In this document: positions 41,373 through 45,834 of the stretch, piece after piece | Numbering within the stretch: position 1 is the first letter of the stretch | Layout of the letters: the number at the start of each line of letters is the position of its first letter | NCBI GenBank assembly: GCA_964442785.1 | Contig: CAYTZW010000007.1 | Coordinates: forward strand, 1-45,834 | Length of the DNA stretch: 45,834 nt | Direction of reading: 5' to 3' | Origin: SIG223 sp964442785 | GTDB taxonomy: Bacteria; Bacillota_I; Bacilli_A; RFN20; DUOF01 | Program-made: the position numbers and the translations under genes | The notes under the pieces: model-generated | Told to the model about the DNA's origin: nothing | The model's input: only the letters and a program-made list of their open reading frames with translations | Databases searched by the model: none

Positions 41373-42595
41373 TGGATTACATTCCTTTATATTATGAAAA
41401 ATGGGTAAAAAAACCTGCTGATATTATTTGTGGATTTTTACCTGGAGTTACCAAACAGGGAATTAGAAGTTATTACCAACATCATTTTGACGTTGATTTT
41501 AATACTGATTACGATATGGATGATATGTGGTTTAAAAAAGAAGAATTACTGGAATTATTGAAAGACGCTCCTGATGATTTGGATTTAGATAAGTATTATT
41601 ATGAATATACCGAGGAAGAATTAAAAAGGTTGCCCCAAATTGAAATACCAGTAAGTATGTATTCTGATGTCGTGTATCATAAGAAAGATAAAGTATGGTA
41701 TTTTTTATCTAGCGACACTCGATATGGAGTTATTGATGAATTTGAAAATTTTAGTTTAAATTATAATGGTAATCTTCAAAAACTTAATCTTTTGTTTGAT
41801 ATATTAGAACAAGAGTATCATTCAGAATCTAAAGTTATAAAGTTTATGGTAAATGCTGCTAATATAACAAATAATGTATCTTTCCTATTTGCAGTGAATG
41901 ACATTTTTGAAGAAAGAGGTTATAAAGCCTATATTGAACAAAGGTATATGCGGAAAACTGAAAAATTTGATGTTAATAAGTATAAAGATTTAATGACTAA
42001 TACCACAAGGTCTATTTTAAAAACCGAAAAATTAATTAATTATTTATATGATTTAAATGACATTAATTTGACAATAGCTTCAATGCATCATATTAATTTT
42101 AAACATTTAGTGGATTTATATGATTTTGATTATCAAAGGAACTATTATTTGAAGAAATGTTACGATAAAAGAGTGAATTTATATGAATTACTTTTTGAAG
42201 ATAAACCTAATAGTAAAAGTGTTTGTTCTGGTATAAGAATAGTAGAACAAGAACTATTGTATAAACTTGGTGGTTTCGATATGTTTTGTGCCGAAAACAC
42301 GTATGAAAAATTTGTCTTAGGAGTTGAAAAACTTTTAACTAGTATAGGATTTGAAAAATATATGTATATAAATGCTTTGAAAGTAAAGGTCGGTATTATA
42401 GATAAAGAAATTGTATCAATATATAGGACGATTGATGAATATTTAAAAAAGGATATGAGTGAAATTATAAAAATGATTGATAAAAAGAAGTTAAGAAATT
42501 TTGTTAAAGAAGCTAAGGAATATTCATTTGAGTATCAAACAGGCTATTTGATGTTAACTAATTTATTAATAAAACAAATTGAAGGCGGAAAATAA
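41372..42595 (+). CDS. Unknown 407-aa protein, coupled to the previous gene
   Basis: No family recognised. GTG start overlapping the upstream stop, with GGAGGTG 8 bases before. The N-terminal 80 residues are acidic (DMDDMWFKKEELLELLKDAPDDLDLDKYYYEY), then a mixed segment with VYHKKDKVWYFLSSDTRYGV, then a long helical C-terminus with many Leu, Ile and Tyr. No signal peptide or membrane span. The XRE regulator gene follows after 27 bp. Confidence 0.7.
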   Translation: MDYIPLYYEKWVKKPADIICGFLPGVTKQGIRSYYQHHFDVDFNTDYDMDDMWFKKEELLELLKDAPDDLDLDKYYYEYTEEELKRLPQIEIPVSMYSDVVYHKKDKVWYFLSSDTRYGVIDEFENFSLNYNGNLQKLNLLFDILEQEYHSESKVIKFMVNAANITNNVSFLFAVNDIFEERGYKAYIEQRYMRKTEKFDVNKYKDLMTNTTRSILKTEKLINYLYDLNDINLTIASMHHINFKHLVDLYDFDYQRNYYLKKCYDKRVNLYELLFEDKPNSKSVCSGIRIVEQELLYKLGGFDMFCAENTYEKFVLGVEKLLTSIGFEKYMYINALKVKVGIIDKEIVSIYRTIDEYLKKDMSEIIKMIDKKKLRNFVKEAKEYSFEYQTGYLMLTNLLIKQIEGGK

Positions 42596-42622
42596 AAAAA
42601 TATGTACTTTAGGAGGAAAAAT

Positions 42623-42895
42623 ATGAGAAACATAAAAAAACTTAGAGAAAGGTTAGGCATTACACAAAGAGAATTATCAGATTTGTCTGGTATTCCTAGA
42701 ACTTATATCGTTTATTTAGAGAGTGATGATTGTACTCAAATGAGCGAAAAACGTATAAAACAATTATGTGAATCTCTAAAAGTAAATAGATTTGAACTTT
42801 TAGGTCTTAATAACCTTAAATATATTCCTGAAACTAAAGAAGAAACTTTATATTTAATTAGTTTATTAGAAGGGATGATGAAAAAATGGGAATAA
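42623..42895 (+). CDS. XRE-family transcriptional regulator
   Basis: 90 residues from the ATG at 42623, set by AGGAGG at 42611-42616. A Cro/C1-type helix-turn-helix occupies residues 5-60 (LRERLGITQRELSDLSGIPRTYIVYLESDD and IKQLCESLKVNRFELLG). The remaining 30 residues are a helical tail, perhaps for dimerisation. Likely to autoregulate the operon through the dyad at 40213-40231. Its end overlaps a 38-aa ORF by 10 bases. Confidence 0.88.
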   Translation: MRNIKKLRERLGITQRELSDLSGIPRTYIVYLESDDCTQMSEKRIKQLCESLKVNRFELLGLNNLKYIPETKEETLYLISLLEGMMKKWE

Positions 42896-43002
42896 GAAAT
42901 AATACAATAAATTTAAGTTATGCTGATTTATTTGATTATGTTGATTATCAAGGATTTCCAGACTGCGAGGATTTTGTTAAATGGACTATGAAATACAAAT
43001 GA
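42886..43002 (+). CDS. Overlapping 38-aa ORF bridging the regulator and the ATPase
   Basis: Begins inside the last codons of the XRE gene and ends TGA 22 bases inside the ATPase gene, in a different frame from both. Composition looks protein-like (YADLFDYVDYQGFPDCEDFV, W, Cys) rather than random A+T. GGGATGATG lies upstream. It would couple translation from the regulator to the ATPase; a small partner or adaptor of the ATPase is conceivable. No family recognised. Confidence 0.5.
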   Translation: MGIRNNTINLSYADLFDYVDYQGFPDCEDFVKWTMKYK

Positions 43003-43751
43003 TGCAAGTAGCCTACCCTTTTTTATCTTTGTTTAAGAAAAAAATTGCTCTAATTGGTAGAAAAGAAGAACTTGATTTATTACACGAATCATTACACAAA
43101 TCAAGAATGAAAAATGTTATATTAATTGGCGAGGCAGGAACAGGTAAAACCGCAATTATTGAAAAATTTGCTAACGAAATAAAAGATAATTATTATGTAT
43201 TACAATTAGATTTAACAGGAATGGTGGCTGGAACTTCTTTAAGGGGAGAATTTGAAGAAAAAGTATTTAATTGTCTTAATGATATAAACGATTTTAATGC
43301 AAAATATCCCAAAAAAATAATACTGTTTATAGATGAAATTCATATGATGTATACAATGGGTCAATGTAGAGAAAGTGATTCAGCTACATTAGGTAATATG
43401 GTAAAACCTTATTTATCAAATGGTAGCATAACCATTATAGGAGCTACTACTAACGATGAATATAGACAAACAATTCTTCAAGATAAGGCTTTAAAACGTA
43501 GATTATCTCCTATATTTATTAAAGAAATGAGCAAAGAAGAAGTGCTAAAAATATTAGAAAAATTTTGTAAAAGAAAAGTAGAAAAACAACTATTAGAATT
43601 TATTTATGAAGAATCTTTAAAATTGGATATATCTAACCCTGATGCTTCTATCGAAATTTTAGATAGATGTTTAGCAAGGAAAGAATTTAAAAATACAGAA
43701 ATTGACAAAAAAATGATAGAAAATATAGTGAGATATATGGAGGGAGAATAA
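42981..43751 (+). CDS. ClpB/ClpA D1-like AAA+ ATPase, single module
   Basis: 256 residues, matching only the first ATPase domain of Hsp100 proteins. The start is at 42981 with GAGGA 9 bases before. Seen in order: IGRKEELDLL, Walker A GEAGTGKT, the pore-loop segment AGTSLRGEFEEKV (SLRG where ClpB has KYRG), Walker B IILFIDEIHMM, sensor/finger part IIGATTNDEYRQTILQDKALKRRL, and a C-terminal helical lid. No N-domain, M-domain, second AAA module or ClpP loop. The pore tyrosine is replaced by Leu, so substrate threading may be altered. Cotranscribed with the coiled-coil gene 66 bp downstream. Confidence 0.88.
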   Translation: MDYEIQMMQVAYPFLSLFKKKIALIGRKEELDLLHESLHKSRMKNVILIGEAGTGKTAIIEKFANEIKDNYYVLQLDLTGMVAGTSLRGEFEEKVFNCLNDINDFNAKYPKKIILFIDEIHMMYTMGQCRESDSATLGNMVKPYLSNGSITIIGATTNDEYRQTILQDKALKRRLSPIFIKEMSKEEVLKILEKFCKRKVEKQLLEFIYEESLKLDISNPDASIEILDRCLARKEFKNTEIDKKMIENIVRYMEGE

Positions 43752-43817
43752 ATAGTATCATTTATTACGGAATGTTTAAAAAAATAAGAGTTTATATGTA
43801 ATTTAGGAGGAAAAAAG

Positions 43818-45374
43818 ATGAAAAAAATAAATGTTATTGTAAAAGAAAAAACGATTTTAGAATTAGCAGATGATGCTTTAAAAGGGGACATAATTGATTT
43901 AAAAGAATTAGCCCAAGTTGATACATCATATATAGATTCAATTATTGAATCAGGAAAAGACAGGGTATACCAAAGTAAACTTGAAGACGTTAAAAAAGTA
44001 TTGTCAGCAGAAAATCAAATGAGTATAAATAAACTTCAAGATGAAATTAAATTATTAAAACAACAAAATGAAAATGATATTAAATTAAAAGAAAAAGAAG
44101 TTGGTAGTAAGTATCAAGAAACTATCAATGAACTTAATAATAAAATTGAATTGTTAAAGAAAGAACAAGAATCGAATTTGAAGATTAAGGAACAAGAAAT
44201 GGATTCTAAATACTTAACTCAAATTAGTGAATTTAAAACTCAAATTGAATTGTTGACAAAAAATAAAGCTACTGAAATTGAAGCTATTAATAGTAAAGCG
44301 AAACTTGAAATAAGTAATATTAAAAAGCAAGAAGAAACAAGATATCAAGAACTTGAGAATAAACATAATTTACTACTAGCAAAATTAGAATCTCAATTAA
44401 AACAAAAAGAATTAGAAATTGAAAATAAATATATTAATGAAATCAACAAATATAAAAATGATATGGAAATGTTAAATACTAAAAAAGATGCTGAAATTCA
44501 AGAAATTAAATCTAAAGCAAAACTTGAATTAGAACAATCATTAAATAGTCAAAAAGATAAATTCAGAGAAGAAATACAAGAAAAAGAAGAAATTATATTA
44601 AACTTACAACGACAAAAAGCAAATATGAATGTTAAACAAACAGGTGAAGATTTAGAGGCTTGGTGTAATAATGAAGTTAGTTCATATATGCAAAATGGAT
44701 TATTTAATTGTACGTGGGCTAAAGACAACGAAGTTTCTAAAGGGGAAGGAGAAACAAAAGGAAGTAAAGCAGACTTTATCTTTAAAGTTTACGCTAATGA
44801 AGATTGTAATGAAAATGAATTACTTGCTTCTGTGTGTTTAGATATGAAAGATGAAAATCCTGATTCTAAAAATAAGAAAACTAATAAAGATTACTACAGT
44901 GATTTAGAAAAAAACAGAATCAAAAAGAATTGCAAATATTCAGTTTTAGTTAGCAACTTAGAATTAGATAAACCTAACATTTTGCCTATCTTTAAAGTTA
45001 GAGAATATGAAAATATGTATGTAGTTAGACCAGGATATTTAATGATTTTCTTAAATATGATTACTTCTTTAACTACTAGGTTTAGTGATTTGCTTTTAAG
45101 TAAAGAAAAAGAAATGATTGAATTAAAAGATAAGTTAGATTTAATTAAAAAATTTGACGAAATCAAAAAAACATATTTAGATAATCCATTGGATATATTA
45201 GAAAAGCAAGTAACTGATATTTTTAAACATTCGGCAACAATTAAAGAGACTTCAAATAAGATAGATGAGGCTTGTGAAAAAATCAATACTAATTACATTA
45301 ATCAAATTGTAGATAAGATTGGTAAGTTTGAATTGAAATTAAATCGTAGCATACTTAAAAAAATGGAAGATTAA
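43818..45374 (+). CDS. Long coiled coil with DUF2130 (PD-(D/E)xK-like) domain
   Basis: 518 residues. Residues 1-55 form a small folded head; about 55-275 are an uninterrupted Glu/Lys/Ile coiled coil with internal repetition (segments starting KEQEM, KEKEV, KQKELE and repeated AEIEAINSKAKLE/AEIQEIKSKAKLE). Residues about 278-410 match DUF2130: GEDLEAWCNNEV, SKADFIFKV and CLDMKDE, the order of a restriction-endonuclease-like core, with D-x-K where E-x-K is usual. A second helical region closes the protein. AGGAGG precedes the ATG. Nuclease activity is inference. Confidence 0.85.
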   Translation: MKKINVIVKEKTILELADDALKGDIIDLKELAQVDTSYIDSIIESGKDRVYQSKLEDVKKVLSAENQMSINKLQDEIKLLKQQNENDIKLKEKEVGSKYQETINELNNKIELLKKEQESNLKIKEQEMDSKYLTQISEFKTQIELLTKNKATEIEAINSKAKLEISNIKKQEETRYQELENKHNLLLAKLESQLKQKELEIENKYINEINKYKNDMEMLNTKKDAEIQEIKSKAKLELEQSLNSQKDKFREEIQEKEEIILNLQRQKANMNVKQTGEDLEAWCNNEVSSYMQNGLFNCTWAKDNEVSKGEGETKGSKADFIFKVYANEDCNENELLASVCLDMKDENPDSKNKKTNKDYYSDLEKNRIKKNCKYSVLVSNLELDKPNILPIFKVREYENMYVVRPGYLMIFLNMITSLTTRFSDLLLSKEKEMIELKDKLDLIKKFDEIKKTYLDNPLDILEKQVTDIFKHSATIKETSNKIDEACEKINTNYINQIVDKIGKFELKLNRSILKKMED

Positions 45375-45399
45375 GAAAAAAAGAGGAGGACATAAAAAG

Positions 45400-45627
45400 A
45401 TGACAGTAAAAGAAGCAAAAATGGTTATTAATAGTTTTAAAAAGGAAGGATTTTCTAATGAACAAATCATTCAATCATTTGCAATGATGTTTATTAATAA
45501 TGAAATAAGCATTGATGAATTGACGGCTTTGATGCACATTTTAGGATATGAATTAGGCAAAGACTTTTTATCTTTATCTACAGAACAACAAAAGAAAAGT
45601 CTTAAAAAAATCTATGGAATTAGATAA
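45400..45627 (+). CDS. Small helical protein, 75 aa, last gene of the operon
   Basis: No family recognised. It is all helical, with an acidic-amphipathic N-terminal half (VKEAKMVINSFKKEGFSNEQII) and ends KIYGIR. AGAGGAGGAC precedes the ATG, 25 bp after the coiled-coil gene. A terminator follows, closing the operon. Confidence 0.7.
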   Translation: MTVKEAKMVINSFKKEGFSNEQIIQSFAMMFINNEISIDELTALMHILGYELGKDFLSLSTEQQKKSLKKIYGIR

Positions 45628-45709
45628 ATTCTTTATTACAACAAGAAAACTATAAAAAATATAAATACTTGAAATTATTATCAAAAAACTTATTTAATCT
45701 TATAAGGAA

Positions 45710-45745
45710 AAATCGCAGAATACCAAATAGTATGCGGTTTTTTTT
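45710..45745 (+). terminator. Terminator of the terminal operon
   Basis: CGCA..ATAC / GTAT.GCG stem (45714-45736) with flanking A-run and T8. Confidence 0.75.
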
Positions 45746-45805
45746 ATTGAATTTGCTATTAAACTCAATTTGTTAATCTATTTTTAATGTTTTTTCTTTA
45801 TGGAT

Positions 45806-45834
45806 TTGCTTAATTTGAATAGATAGTGTATAAT
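45806..45834 (+). promoter_or_regulatory. Promoter of a gene beyond the window
   Basis: TTGCTT (45806-45811), 17-bp spacer, TATAAT (45829-45834) at the very end of the window. Confidence 0.55.

Noticed and set aside
33673..45834. Integrated element with attL/attR at tRNA-Thr
   Set aside because: No integrase and no second copy of the tRNA 3' end inside the window; it remains possible beyond the right edge.
1..45834. CRISPR array, rRNA genes or insertion sequences
   Set aside because: No regularly spaced repeats, no rRNA-like stretch and no transposase motifs were seen.
1..45834. Mycoplasma-type code with TGA as Trp
   Set aside because: Tryptophan positions conserved in ribosomal proteins use TGG, and TGA ends the frames at 37579 and 43002.

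Overview
The window is strongly A+T-rich and looks like a low-GC Gram-positive chromosome (Bacillota). Gene order is Bacilli-like, tryptophan is encoded by TGG in the genes I read, and TGA acts as a stop, so the standard code applies. The absence of rpmD (L30) from an otherwise complete ribosomal cluster, short intergenic gaps and many short hydrophobic genes fit a reduced, Mollicutes-related or RF39-like gut lineage. The exact taxon is inference.

Region 1 (1-2840): the 3' part of tuf with its terminator, an alpha/beta-hydrolase-like gene and a small lipoprotein. Region 2 (2876-17378): one long S10-spc-alpha superoperon. It has a consensus promoter, a 130-nt structured leader, 21 ribosomal protein genes from rpsJ to rplO, then secY, adk, map, infA, rpmJ, rpsM, rpsK, rpoA and rplQ. 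Region 3 (17380-25913): an unknown 135-aa protein, pnp, a DUF4143-type ATPase plus small partner set between two near-identical terminator repeats, a large Ig-like surface protein behind a (TA)10 tract, and a stand-alone protein of five helicase-associated (HA) repeats.

Region 4 (25914-33749): a candidate type I toxin-antitoxin locus, tmRNA (ssrA), a nitroreductase, a TtcA-like tRNA thiolase, truB, a lipoprotein behind a (TA)9 promoter spacer, a P-type cation ATPase and tRNA-Thr(CGT). Region 5 (33788-40167) is more accessory: an unknown gene directly behind the tRNA, a histidine phosphatase, a UDG-fold protein, the remnant of a DUF4143 ATPase, a DinD/Bro-N protein, a small membrane protein, tyrS and a zinc-ribbon membrane protein. 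tyrS is preceded by a short leader peptide with five consecutive tyrosine codons and mutually exclusive hairpins, a classical ribosome-mediated attenuator rather than a T-box.

Region 6 (40168-45745) is the strongest candidate for an undescribed multi-gene system. It has a promoter with a perfect dyad, two strong RNA hairpins whose loops carry the same anti-Shine-Dalgarno CU-rich motif, two unrecognised proteins, an XRE regulator, a 38-aa overlapping ORF, a ClpB-D1-like AAA+ ATPase without the rest of ClpB, a long coiled coil ending in a DUF2130 nuclease-like domain, and a small helical protein. The genes are tightly packed on one strand and end in a terminator. No CRISPR array, rRNA or transposase was seen.
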